From SBAX01 sp964646605 (lineage in GTDB: Bacteria > Planctomycetota > Phycisphaerae > UBA1845), in contig CAZYEX010000020.1 in assembly GCA_964646605.1 (NCBI GenBank), positions 1 through 29,401 of the forward strand: a DNA stretch of 29,401 nt, read 5' to 3'. A model generated the notes under the pieces. That model worked only from the letters and a program-made list of their open reading frames with translations, made no database searches and was not told the origin of the DNA. A program made the translations under genes and the position numbers. The stretch's first letter is position 1, and each line of letters begins with the position of its first letter. Shown one piece after another: positions 8,663-16,651 of the stretch.

Positions 8663-8934
8663 GGCAGGAACCGTCCATGCGACCGGTCATCGAGCTGCAC
8701 ATCGAGGAACTGGTCTTACACGGGTTCCGGCCGCACGACCGGCACGCCATCGGCGACGCGCTGGAGCTGGAGTTGACGGTGTTGTTGTCGCGGCCGGCCA
8801 CGCTTGCCGCGTTATCCGATGGCCGCGAGTTGGATCGCCTGGATGCGGGGACGGTGCAACTTCAGGCCGGCGCAGGCGCGAGCACCATCGGGCGGCAAGT
8901 GGCCAGCGCCATTGATGGAGGATTGCGGCGATGA
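8659..8934 (+). CDS. small accessory protein between ATPase and effector
   Basis: A 91-residue protein. Both ends overlap neighbours by ATGA, which argues strongly that it is real. A second in-frame ATG lies at 8677 (MRPVIELHIEELVLHGF). The sequence forms an amphipathic beta/alpha pattern with HIEELVLHGFRPHDRHAIGDALELELTVLL, then a C-terminal helix (IGRQVASAIDGGL). Small proteins of this kind are common just before DUF4157 genes in eCIS clusters, and from its place it could be a loading adaptor or chaperone for the effector that follows. I know no experimentally defined role. Confidence 0.75.
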   Translation: MRQEPSMRPVIELHIEELVLHGFRPHDRHAIGDALELELTVLLSRPATLAALSDGRELDRLDAGTVQLQAGAGASTIGRQVASAIDGGLRR

Positions 8935-11081
8935 TGGCCGGACTGCAACAAGTCCAACGCTCCTCGGCATCCAGGCCGCTGGCTGGAAGTTTTTCCCCCG
9001 CGCCCTCGATTGTACACGATGTCCTGCGTTCGCCCGGTCAACCATTGGACGCCCAGACGCGCGCATTCATGGAGCCGCGCTTCGGACATGAATTCAGCCA
9101 GGTTCGCATCCACGCTGACGCTGGCACCGCGCAGGTTTTGCGCTCGATGGAAGCAGAAGCCTTCAAGCCCGAATACGAGGCCCCGGAGCGAGTCCCTCGT
9201 GTCCACGAAGCGTGCGCGCCGCCCGTCAACACCAACCAATCTGCACACCCGCTGCCGTTCGCGGACACTATCCAGCGGTCATTCGGACGCCACGACGTCA
9301 CGCACATCCGTGCGCACATGGGTAGCGCCGCCGCCGCCGAGGCTTGGGCGATAGGTGCCGAGGCGTTCGCCCGCGGCTCGGACGTGACATTCTCTCGCAC
9401 ACCCAGCGTGCACACCGCGGCGCACGAGGCTGCTCACGTGATCCAGCAGCGCGCCGGCGTGGAGGTCACTGGCGGCATCGGAAAGGAGGGGGACGCATAC
9501 GAACGGCATGCGGACGCGGTGGCGAATCGGGTCATTCGAGGACAATCGAGTGAGGATCTGCTTGACGCTCCACCAGGGCCTGGGCCTTTTCGGTCTGAGG
9601 CGGATCAAGGGTCTGGACCGAAGAACCTGATCGCTGCATCACGCGCGCCGGTAGTCCAGCTACGGCGAATTCCTCCCAATATTCGCGTGCTCCTTACGTC
9701 GGCCTCGGGTGGCAATGCTGCCAACTTCGACGCCGACGCCGAGGGGGCGCTGCGCTTGATCGACCGCGCTTTGACCGAACTCCCACACGCTGACCGCGTG
9801 GCGGTATTTCGAAGGCGCCGCGGCGCATTGACGGAGGACCAGTACAACGCGCTGCCAAGGCGAAAGCGTCGAATCCTAACTGTCGAGGCCATCCTCGCAC
9901 TGTTCCCGGCCATGCAACTCGGCGATCCCAACCAGCTTGATGCCGGTCCCCGGCCCGCCACCGCCGACGCCGCCAACATTACCAGGGTGGTCACCCACGC
10001 CAATACTATCTTCAGCGATATCGCCAGCGGCGCGCAGGACTCCAACCTCACGGAGGTCTTTGGCTCAGGCAGCGTCGCGACTGCAAAGGCGAAATACGCC
10101 CTCGCCCGCACCCAGATGAACACGCTGCACGGACTGAACAAGATCATAACCGACCGCGGTTCCGGCTTTTCGGGGGAGGTATTCGAGGGTGGTCTGAGCG
10201 GCCGTAATCAAATCAGTGTCTCTCCCAGTACCATCGACGACCCCGATGCCAAAGAATCGCGCGTTACACTCCTTCACGAGAGCATGCATGCGGGTAACAG
10301 CGACGTTGGCGACAACGGGTACATCCATGTTCAACCAGATAGGTTCAGAGCCCGGTTAGAGGCCGACAAGCTCCGCAACGCCGCCCACTTCGAGGTGGTA
10401 CCGCGGCGAATTCTTGGCTTGCCCCATGCCTATATGGGCCAGACGTTCATTCCCGCAGGCACGACCGTTGCTGGCGTAACGGCACCGCTCCCTACGGCTG
10501 CGGAGGAGGGCGCTCGGGATGCTTCCGAGCAGTTGCGCAAAGCCTGGAATCTTGGCTTGAACCTTCACCGACGATACGTCCAACTGTTCCGCACACCGAC
10601 AGACTGGACGGTGCCCCAGCCGGCTTTAGGGGGTATTCGGTTCGATAACTCGATCCCCTTCTGGTCGAAGGTCCAGAAACTCACTATTCACGAAAAGACC
10701 GTCATCGATCCGGCGTCGCCCGAAGAGGCGAAGCACCCCGTGTCGCAAATCGACGTCGCCCTGTCGGAAGGCCTGACGCGGAAGCTCGCCCTGGCGGGGC
10801 AGCTGCTCGGCCCGCTCGATACGCAGGCCAATATTCTCGCATTCGAGGCAGCCCAGTCCAATGCGGCCGAGCGCTCCGCGGCCTTCCCCGGCGGCGCCCA
10901 CACCAACGCCACTGCCGAGCGCGACTTCCTGCTGAAGCTGGCCGTGCGAAGTCCAATAGTCGCGCCGATGACTGGCAGCGTGGCACGCGACCTCCGGGTC
11001 GTTCAGCAGCAGGGCGACCCAAGCCTCCTTCTCTGGACCGATATCTTGAAACCTAGGAACCCGGCCAGCTTCCCAGATTGA
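8931..11081 (+). CDS. DUF4157 eCIS effector with a second HExxH metalloprotease-like domain
   Basis: Probable injected toxin, 716 residues. Residues 38-67 are the first part of a canonical DUF4157 domain (PLDAQTRAFMEPRFGHEFSQ, VRIHADAG) that stops before its zinc motif. Residues about 95-210 are a complete second DUF4157-type domain (IQRSFGRHDVTHIRAHMG) with the motif HEAAH (H165, E166, H169). DUF4157 marks proteins linked to eCIS and is thought to act in loading or processing. After a Pro/Gly-rich linker (about 210-250), a new domain covers residues about 250-560 and has its own zincin motif, TLLHESMHAGNSDVGDNGY (H449, E450, H453). The rest, to 716, is helical and of unknown type. No signal peptide is visible. 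Start overlaps the small accessory gene by ATGA. The ankyrin gene begins directly after its stop. Confidence 0.85.
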   Translation: MMAGLQQVQRSSASRPLAGSFSPAPSIVHDVLRSPGQPLDAQTRAFMEPRFGHEFSQVRIHADAGTAQVLRSMEAEAFKPEYEAPERVPRVHEACAPPVNTNQSAHPLPFADTIQRSFGRHDVTHIRAHMGSAAAAEAWAIGAEAFARGSDVTFSRTPSVHTAAHEAAHVIQQRAGVEVTGGIGKEGDAYERHADAVANRVIRGQSSEDLLDAPPGPGPFRSEADQGSGPKNLIAASRAPVVQLRRIPPNIRVLLTSASGGNAANFDADAEGALRLIDRALTELPHADRVAVFRRRRGALTEDQYNALPRRKRRILTVEAILALFPAMQLGDPNQLDAGPRPATADAANITRVVTHANTIFSDIASGAQDSNLTEVFGSGSVATAKAKYALARTQMNTLHGLNKIITDRGSGFSGEVFEGGLSGRNQISVSPSTIDDPDAKESRVTLLHESMHAGNSDVGDNGYIHVQPDRFRARLEADKLRNAAHFEVVPRRILGLPHAYMGQTFIPAGTTVAGVTAPLPTAAEEGARDASEQLRKAWNLGLNLHRRYVQLFRTPTDWTVPQPALGGIRFDNSIPFWSKVQKLTIHEKTVIDPASPEEAKHPVSQIDVALSEGLTRKLALAGQLLGPLDTQANILAFEAAQSNAAERSAAFPGGAHTNATAERDFLLKLAVRSPIVAPMTGSVARDLRVVQQQGDPSLLLWTDILKPRNPASFPD

Positions 11082-12317
11082 ATGCACGCCATTTGGATAA
11101 GAACACTGATGCCGACATTTCTCAAATGCTTGTGCCAGAACAACATTACCGCCTGCGCCGCGTGCTCTGCGAGTACGCGCGAACAATGGACCGCGTTTGC
11201 CGCGCGAAATCCTCAAGCCACGCCGGGACAAGTCATCGAGCAGGCGATCCAGCAGAATCGGGCCGAAGTAGTCTTGGGAGTCATACAAAATACTAACTTC
11301 GACATCAACCAACCCTGCGATCCACACCGATACAACAGCATCTCGCCCCTCATGACAGCATTGCGCGCCGACAACGCCCGAATCGTCGCGTTGATCGCTG
11401 GACAGCCCCGATTCGATCTGACGCGGAGCCTGCCCGAGTACGAGCGGTGGAGTTGGGTGCGCTCGTCATCGCTGGAGGTGCTGCAGCAGTACCTCGGCAT
11501 CCCCGGTAGCGATGTAAATCAAAAGGATGGAAACGGCAAGACGCTGCTCCACGAGGTGGTCTATGACCTGGGCTCGCAGGACAAGCTTCGGGAACTCCTT
11601 TCCCAACCCGGAATCGCGGTTGACGCGAAGCAGGTGGATGGGACCACGCCGCTCTACCGCGCCGGCCTGGCGGGCAACGTTGGCGCATTCGAGTTGCTGC
11701 TCGACCACGCCGCTGACGTCAACAATGCCAACAACGACAATCGCTGGACGATTCTGATCTGCACCGTAGCCGAGAGCCGCATCGCCATCGTCGAACAGCT
11801 ACTCCGTCGCCACGAGATCGAGATCAATGCCGCCGACGACATCCAGAACACGGCCCTTCACATAGCGGCCGAGCGTGGCCACACTCAGGTGGTCGAACTT
11901 CTGCTGCAGCGTCCCGAGATCCAGGCTAATGCTAAGAATCACATGGGATGGACCCCGCTTGCTAAGGCCGCGTTCGCCGGTCACCTCGAGATCGTGCGTC
12001 GGCTCCTCGGGCGACCCGAGTTGGAGATCAACTTCGTGGACCAGAATCGACAGACTCCACTCTTCCACGCGGCCTCAACTGGCAACCTCGAGATCGTGCG
12101 CCTGCTTCTCGCGGACTCGCGGACCAATCCTGCGATCACCAATCGACCCGCGCGCCATACCGCCCTCAACATGGCCGCAGCCCTGGGTTTCACAGCCATT
12201 GGCGATCTAATTAGCCAGCACGATGGACTTCGCGATGAGCTATCTCCCCGCGACTCGTACGCGGAACGAAATCCGACGGTGGCGATGATCGAATTGGACG
12301 CCCAATTGATGCGATGA
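11082..12317 (+). CDS. ankyrin-repeat protein next to the effector
   Basis: A 411-residue protein with about seven to eight ankyrin repeats from residue 75 onwards, for example NGKTLLHEVVYDLGSQDKL, DGTTPLYRAGLAGNVGAFEL, NTALHIAAERGHTQVVELLL and GWTPLAKAAFAGHLEIVRRL. Repeats mediate protein-protein binding. The first about 70 residues are Cys-containing and helical. The ATG at 11082 touches the effector's stop, but an in-frame ATG at 11109 (MPTFLKC) is an equally fair start, since neither has a strong ribosome site. As partner of the effector it could be an immunity or chaperone protein that binds it, or a second cargo that binds host proteins. Two repeats share a 16-base identical stretch 102 bases apart (11983-11998 and 12085-12100), a sign of recent repeat duplication. 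Confidence 0.85.
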   Translation: MHAIWIRTLMPTFLKCLCQNNITACAACSASTREQWTAFAARNPQATPGQVIEQAIQQNRAEVVLGVIQNTNFDINQPCDPHRYNSISPLMTALRADNARIVALIAGQPRFDLTRSLPEYERWSWVRSSSLEVLQQYLGIPGSDVNQKDGNGKTLLHEVVYDLGSQDKLRELLSQPGIAVDAKQVDGTTPLYRAGLAGNVGAFELLLDHAADVNNANNDNRWTILICTVAESRIAIVEQLLRRHEIEINAADDIQNTALHIAAERGHTQVVELLLQRPEIQANAKNHMGWTPLAKAAFAGHLEIVRRLLGRPELEINFVDQNRQTPLFHAASTGNLEIVRLLLADSRTNPAITNRPARHTALNMAAALGFTAIGDLISQHDGLRDELSPRDSYAERNPTVAMIELDAQLMR

Positions 12318-12330
12318 AAGATCGGAATCC

Positions 12331-12567
12331 ATGAGCACTTTTCCCAACTCCCCGCGTCTCTTGAAAGGCGGCATCGTTTTGCTCGATGCCGAATCGGGCA
12401 TTGTGCAGCACATCATCACGCTGCAATACAATCCGGATACGCTCACGCGCATGTTGTCGATGCAAGGGAGCCACAAGGAAGGAACCGTCGCGCGGGACCT
12501 CTTATGCCAAACAAGAAACCGATGCTTAGTCGATTCAGCATTGGCCCTCAAATCAGGAAACAAATAG
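12331..12567 (+). pseudogene. truncated second copy of the Pvc7-like gene N-terminus
   Basis: The first about 50 codons (12331-12480) duplicate the start of the Pvc7-like gene at 13683: SPRLLKGGIVLLDAESGIV and IITLQYNPDTLTR match almost exactly, and 28 bases around TTGCTCGATGCCGAATCG are identical. After codon 50 the frame runs into unrelated sequence and stops at 12567. The full-length copy continues for another 165 residues, so this one is a remnant. It differs from that copy at many synonymous sites, so the duplication is not recent, or the remnant came from a related cluster by recombination. The membrane-protein gene lies between the copies. Confidence 0.8.
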
Positions 12568-13641
12568 ATGAATTACAACAGCCCCAATACGCTTTGGCCT
12601 TACCGCAATATCACGGCGTTCTTGCTTGTGCCGCTTATTTGGCTTGTGCTCGCGCTTGCTATGTATTTTTCCGAGCAAATGCTGAGTTGGCCTGACGAGA
12701 AATCGAAGGCTCTTGTCATCAAAGTAGTCATTGCCGCCGGGTTTGTCCCTATCTTGCTAGTGTTCTTGGACTACCTGTCGAGCCACGGTGCGATTTTATC
12801 CTACAAGGGATTTAAGGTCGACTTCAGCCGCGTCGATCTCAATCGTCCCGAGATAAAACGAGAGTCGTTTGGATTGCCGGACAACATTGGTGTCTCCGGA
12901 CCAATCATTTCCGACACCCAGCCGATGGACATCATCGAGGCGCTCAAGCAGGCTATTCAACATAAGATCGTTGTCATTGACATGCGAGACGGTGGTGCTT
13001 GGTGGGTGACGCGGTTGCTCGCCTTGAGTGCGGGCGCTGTGCGCGCGCAATCACCGAAGATGTTGGTGTTTGTCGGAAAGCTCGAAAACCAGGAGCATCG
13101 TTTTTTGGGTTGGGCGCACGCGAAAGATGTATTAGCCGCGATTCTAAATTCCAAAGAAGAGTACGCCCGCAGATATCGTAGAGCGATGCAAATTGCGAAG
13201 CAGGTGGCGATGTACGGCGCAAATGAATTCCGTCCGCTTTTGTCCCCGACATCCAATGAAAGGGTTTTCTTAGACCACGACATTCGGCGGTATACCGACA
13301 GCCCAAAGTTTGCAAAACTGGGACCTGAAGTTTCGGAGCAGATCCTCATGGATCAACTGGCGGTGCGTAGCGGGAACATTGGTTCGCTGGAAGAGGAACC
13401 AGATCGGTTGACGGTGGGGCGGCTGAATGATTTATTCGGGCATTGCTTGTTCCGAGCGGAGATTGATTTGGAATGGCCAAAGAACATGCAGGTTGCTCGG
13501 TTGCTGGAGTCAACGGAGCCCTACTTGGCAATAGTCCGAAATCGCAGATTCGAAAGCATGCTTCAGCGTGAAGATGGGGAGCGACTGATCATAAAAGAGC
13601 TTTACAGGCAACTGCAGCGAACCTCTACTCCAGAAGTATGA
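12568..13641 (+). CDS. two-helix membrane protein of unknown function (cargo-region gene)
   Basis: A 357-residue protein with two membrane helices near the N-terminus (about residues 14-34 and 49-69) and a large soluble domain, probably cytoplasmic. The most striking segment is VVIDMRDGGAWWVTRLLALS (from residue 135), followed by KMLVFVGKLENQ and RFLGWAHAKDVLAAI. I recall unnamed proteins of many phyla with the same VID.RDG..WW.TRL pattern, but know no function. AGGAAAC stands upstream of the ATG. The gene is visibly richer in A and T than its neighbours, is flanked by two partial copies of a structural gene, and interrupts the operon, so it is probably an acquired cargo or immunity gene. No catalytic motif is recognised. 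Confidence 0.85.
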   Translation: MNYNSPNTLWPYRNITAFLLVPLIWLVLALAMYFSEQMLSWPDEKSKALVIKVVIAAGFVPILLVFLDYLSSHGAILSYKGFKVDFSRVDLNRPEIKRESFGLPDNIGVSGPIISDTQPMDIIEALKQAIQHKIVVIDMRDGGAWWVTRLLALSAGAVRAQSPKMLVFVGKLENQEHRFLGWAHAKDVLAAILNSKEEYARRYRRAMQIAKQVAMYGANEFRPLLSPTSNERVFLDHDIRRYTDSPKFAKLGPEVSEQILMDQLAVRSGNIGSLEEEPDRLTVGRLNDLFGHCLFRAEIDLEWPKNMQVARLLESTEPYLAIVRNRRFESMLQREDGERLIIKELYRQLQRTSTPEV

Positions 13642-13682
13642 CCTGCCTTAGTATGGATGGATAGAGGAAAAAGAGAAAGAAT

Positions 13683-14339
13683 ATGAGTTCATTTTCAGGA
13701 TCGCCGCGGCTGCTCAAAGGTGGCCTTGTATTGCTCGATGCCGAATCGGGCATTGTGCGGCGTATCATCACGTTGCAATACAATCCCGACACGCTTACGC
13801 GCACGTTGCAGGTGCAGGGCGGGGGTGCGGAAGGCGGTGATCGGGCGGAGGCGCTGCGGCTCAAGGGGCCCCCCGTCGAGACGATCAAGCTCGAAGCCGA
13901 AATCGACGCGACGGATCAACTGGAGTTTCCGGATCAAAACCAGACCACCTCGCGGAACGGCATCCTGCCGCAGCTTGCCGCGCTGGAGACGATTGTTTAT
14001 CCCACCAGCGCTCAGCTTCAATCGAACAACGCACTCGCCCAGGCGGGCACGCTGGAGATCATTCCCATGCAAGCGCCGCTGACGGTGTTTGTCTGGAGCA
14101 AGAACCGCGTGATGCCGGTGCGGATTACCGAATTCAGCATCACGGAGGAGGCGTTCGATCCGGCGCTCAATCCCATCCGCGCCAAGGTGAGCCTGGGCAT
14201 GCGGGTTTTGAGCATTAACGACGTGGGCTTCGATCACAAGGCCGGCAGCCTCTATATGAGTTATCAGCAACAGAAGGAACAACTGGCCACCCTGCACAAG
14301 CCGGGCGCGCTGGCTAATCTTGGAATCTCCAGTCTATGA
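13683..14339 (+). CDS. Pvc7/Afp7-like tube-baseplate protein, N-terminal domain only
   Basis: A 218-residue protein matching the N-terminal domain of the Pvc7/Afp7 family: SPRLLKGGLVLLDAESGIV, IITLQYNPDTLTRTLQVQG, PPVETIKLEAEIDATDQLEF, then APLTVFVWSKNRVMPVRITEFSITEEAFDPALNPIRAKVSL, a typical tube-like beta pattern. In the Afp/PVC particle this protein sits near the hub where the tube joins the baseplate, and a LysM domain follows in the same chain. Here the LysM part is the next gene, joined by an ATGA overlap, so one family protein is split in two. A truncated second copy lies upstream at 12331. Confidence 0.88.
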   Translation: MSSFSGSPRLLKGGLVLLDAESGIVRRIITLQYNPDTLTRTLQVQGGGAEGGDRAEALRLKGPPVETIKLEAEIDATDQLEFPDQNQTTSRNGILPQLAALETIVYPTSAQLQSNNALAQAGTLEIIPMQAPLTVFVWSKNRVMPVRITEFSITEEAFDPALNPIRAKVSLGMRVLSINDVGFDHKAGSLYMSYQQQKEQLATLHKPGALANLGISSL

Positions 14340-14704
14340 CCGACCCTCAACAAGCCTTGCAGGCCCTTCTGCAGCCAGCCGGTCCGAACACGCTGCGGTT
14401 TCCGCCCACAAGTCGTTACCACGCGATCGGCACGGCCACGCTGGAAACACCGGACGGGCGCAGCGTCGTCTATCTGAAGCGCCGATTTGTCCCGCCGCCG
14501 GAGCGGTTCGAATTATTGCAGGAACACGAGGTGACCGAGGGCGAACGCCTGGACAACATCACGGCCAGATACCTCGGTGATCCCGAACAGTTCTGGCGAT
14601 TGTGTGACGCCAACGGCGCCGTGGATCCCGCGGAGCTGGAGGAGGTGGGACGCCGATTGCGCATTACGTTGCCCGAGGGCATTCCGGGAGCGCCGAGTGC
14701 TTAA
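14336..14704 (+). CDS. LysM-domain baseplate protein (Pvc7 C-terminal half, gp53-like)
   Basis: A 122-residue protein whose C-terminal two thirds read as one LysM domain (HEVTEGERLDNITARYLGDPEQFWRLCDANGAVDP, then RRLRITLPEG). The N-terminal part (YHAIGTATLETPDGRSVVYLKRRFVPPPERFELL) is a small beta extension. LysM usually binds peptidoglycan, but in contractile-tail baseplates (T4 gp53, Pvc7) the fold serves structural contacts, and that is the likely role here. Start overlaps the preceding gene by ATGA. The following gene begins inside its last codons (8-base overlap). Confidence 0.9.
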   Translation: MTDPQQALQALLQPAGPNTLRFPPTSRYHAIGTATLETPDGRSVVYLKRRFVPPPERFELLQEHEVTEGERLDNITARYLGDPEQFWRLCDANGAVDPAELEEVGRRLRITLPEGIPGAPSA

Positions 14705-15824
14705 GGGAATTCATCTCACGCTGATGATCGGACCGGGTCTGCCGGTGCCTGTGCCGAAAGACATTCTTGACGCGCTCACCAGCGTGCAGGTGACGAACAC
14801 GACCGAAGGATCGAGCGGCTTCCAACTGGAGTTCACGCTCAGCAACCGCTCGCCGCTGCAAACGATTTTCTTGCTCTCGGGCGGGGCGGCGATTCCGTTG
14901 ATCCGCGTGTTGATCATCGTCACGGTCAACGGCACGCCTGAAGTGCTGATGGACGGAGTGATGACCAATCACGAGATCAAACCGGGCGCTGACTCGGCCC
15001 ATTCGACCTTGACGGTCACCGGTGAGGACTTGAGCCGTGTGATGGACTACATCGACTTCACCGGGATTCCGTACCCGGCCTTGCCGCCGGAAGCGCGGGT
15101 GGCGCTCATCCTGGCGAAGTACGCCTTCCTCGGCATCGTGCCGATGGTGATCCCGAGCGTGCTCATCGACCTGCCGATTCCTACCGAGCGCATTCCGATT
15201 CACAAGGGGAAAGACCTTGGCTACATCCGCGCGTTGGCGGACGAAGTGGGCTACGTGTTCTACGTCGATCCCGGGCCGGCGCCCGGCATGAGCGTGGCCT
15301 ACTGGGGGCCGGAGATCAAAGTGGGTGTGCCGCAGCCGGCATTGAACATCAACTTGGACGCACACACGAATGTGGAGACGCTCAGTTGCACGATGAATTC
15401 CGAGAAGAAAACCTTGCCGGTGCTCTTCATCCAAAACCAGGCAACCAAGGTGCCGATTCCGATTCCCATTCCGGACATTACGCCGCTCAATCCGCCACTG
15501 GGCCTGGTGCCGCCGCTGCCCAAAAACGTCGATTTCATCACTGGCACAGCCAAGCTTTCGCCGATCCGTGCGGCGGTGATCGGGCTGACCAAGGCAGCAA
15601 AAAGCTCCGACGCCGTGTTCGCGAGTGGTACTCTGGACGTCGTTCGCTACGGGAGACTCTTGAAGGCTCGGCGACTGGCAGGCGTCCGCGGCGCCGGAGA
15701 AGCCTTTGACGGTCTCTACTTCGTCAAAAGTGTTACCACCACGATCAAGCGCGGCGAGTGCAAGCAGAATTTCAGCCTGAGCCGCAACGGACTCATGTCC
15801 ACGTTGTCCAAGGTCGCCGTATGA
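14697..15824 (+). CDS. baseplate hub protein, gp27/protein-D-like (Pvc8 N-terminal half)
   Basis: I start at the GTG at 14697, preceded by GGGAG, because the 40 residues upstream in frame (from 14577) are a shadow of the LysM gene. An ATG at 14724 is the alternative. The 375-residue product matches the phage late-control/gp27 hub fold: GFQLEFTLSNRSPLQTIFLL, DGVMTNHEIKPGADSAHSTLTVTGEDLSRVMD, GKDLGYIRALADEVGYVFYVDPG, ending in FDGLYFVKSVTTTIKRGECKQNFSLSRNGL. Such hubs form the trimeric base that carries the spike. A Pro/Ile insertion (VPIPIPIPDITPLNPP, about residues 251-275) is unusual. The spike half, fused to the hub in Pvc8, is a separate gene here, joined by ATGA. Confidence 0.9.
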   Translation: MLKGIHLTLMIGPGLPVPVPKDILDALTSVQVTNTTEGSSGFQLEFTLSNRSPLQTIFLLSGGAAIPLIRVLIIVTVNGTPEVLMDGVMTNHEIKPGADSAHSTLTVTGEDLSRVMDYIDFTGIPYPALPPEARVALILAKYAFLGIVPMVIPSVLIDLPIPTERIPIHKGKDLGYIRALADEVGYVFYVDPGPAPGMSVAYWGPEIKVGVPQPALNINLDAHTNVETLSCTMNSEKKTLPVLFIQNQATKVPIPIPIPDITPLNPPLGLVPPLPKNVDFITGTAKLSPIRAAVIGLTKAAKSSDAVFASGTLDVVRYGRLLKARRLAGVRGAGEAFDGLYFVKSVTTTIKRGECKQNFSLSRNGLMSTLSKVAV

Positions 15825-16330
15825 ACGACAAGGAGTATTTTGGCAAGTATCGCGGCACCGTGATCAACAACATCGATCCGATGCAGTTGGGTCGTATTCA
15901 GGTGATCGTACCGGACGTGGCGATCATTCCCTCAACGTGGGCGATGCCATGCGTTCCCATCGCGGGCATTCAGATGGGAATGTTTATGGTGCCAATCATT
16001 GGTTCGGGCGTGTGGGTTGAATTCGAGCAGGGCGATCTGGATTATCCGATCTGGGTGGGGGGTTTTTGGGGAACGGCCGCCGAAGTACCGGCCATGGCGC
16101 GTGCAGTCCCGCCGGTCGTGCCGGGCATCACGTTGCAGACGCCCCTGCAAAACGGGCTGACGATTAGCGACGTGCCCGGGCCCACCGGCGGCGTCTTGAT
16201 AAAAACGACCACCGGCGCGATGATCTCCGTGAGCGACGTGGGCATCACGATCTCGAACGGCAAGGGCGCCGTCATCAACATGACCGGCCCCACGGTGGAC
16301 ATCAATATGGGCGCCTTAACCATCACCTGA
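15821..16330 (+). CDS. spike protein with gp5-type OB fold and short beta-helix (Pvc8 C-terminal half)
   Basis: Start at 15821 by an ATGA overlap with the hub gene (upstream in-frame residues from 15758 are a shadow). The 169-residue protein begins with the OB-fold of T4 gp5/VgrG: KYRGTVINNIDPMQLGRIQVIVP, then GSGVWVEFEQGDLDYPIWVGGFWG. The C-terminus is a run of short Gly/Thr/Ile-rich strands (GVLIKTTTGAMISVSDVG, AVINMTGPTVDINMG) typical of the intertwined triple beta-helix needle. No lysozyme domain is present, unlike T4 gp5. As a trimer it would form the central spike under the tube, capped by the PAAR-like protein encoded 3 bases downstream. Confidence 0.92.
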   Translation: MNDKEYFGKYRGTVINNIDPMQLGRIQVIVPDVAIIPSTWAMPCVPIAGIQMGMFMVPIIGSGVWVEFEQGDLDYPIWVGGFWGTAAEVPAMARAVPPVVPGITLQTPLQNGLTISDVPGPTGGVLIKTTTGAMISVSDVGITISNGKGAVINMTGPTVDINMGALTIT

Positions 16331-16333
16331 ACC

Positions 16334-16651
16334 ATGCCCGGACCCATCGTTCATCTCGGCGCGACAGTGGTGTGCATGCACGCCGGGACGGCTTTGCCGG
16401 TGGCGCCGTTTCCGCGCGTGCTGGTCAGCGGTCAGCCGATTGTGACGCAAGCCTGCGCTTACACGGTTGCCGGCTGTTCGCTGGCCAGCACGTCAAGTCC
16501 GCCGTGTGTGACCGCGCAGTGGGTGCTCGCCGCGCTGCGGGTCAAAGCTGGCGGCGTGCCGGTGGTCGTCCAGGGCAGCCAGGCCGTGTGCACGCCGACA
16601 GGCACCGGCTTGAACGTCGTCGTTACGCAACCTAGAGTCATCGCCACATGA
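16334..16651 (+). CDS. PAAR-like spike tip (Pvc10-like)
   Basis: A 105-residue Gly/Val/Pro-rich protein made of short strand repeats (VHLGATVVCMHAGTALPVAP; VLAALRVKAGGVPVVVQGS), as in conical PAAR-like tips. Cysteines at 14, 41, 48, 58 and about 87 and histidines at 7 and 16 could hold a metal at the apex or form disulphides. It follows the spike gene, where the tip gene lies in eCIS clusters. It may be the first part of the particle to reach the target, and PAAR-like tips can also carry effectors, though this one has no extra domain. Stop overlaps the next start by ATGA. Confidence 0.88.
   Translation: MPGPIVHLGATVVCMHAGTALPVAPFPRVLVSGQPIVTQACAYTVAGCSLASTSSPPCVTAQWVLAALRVKAGGVPVVVQGSQAVCTPTGTGLNVVVTQPRVIAT

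Noticed and set aside
9423..10289. Reading the two HExxH motifs as one duplicated DUF4157 domain
   Set aside because: The region around the second motif (HESMH) lacks the FGHDFS/VRIH and AHVIQQ signatures, so it is a different domain.
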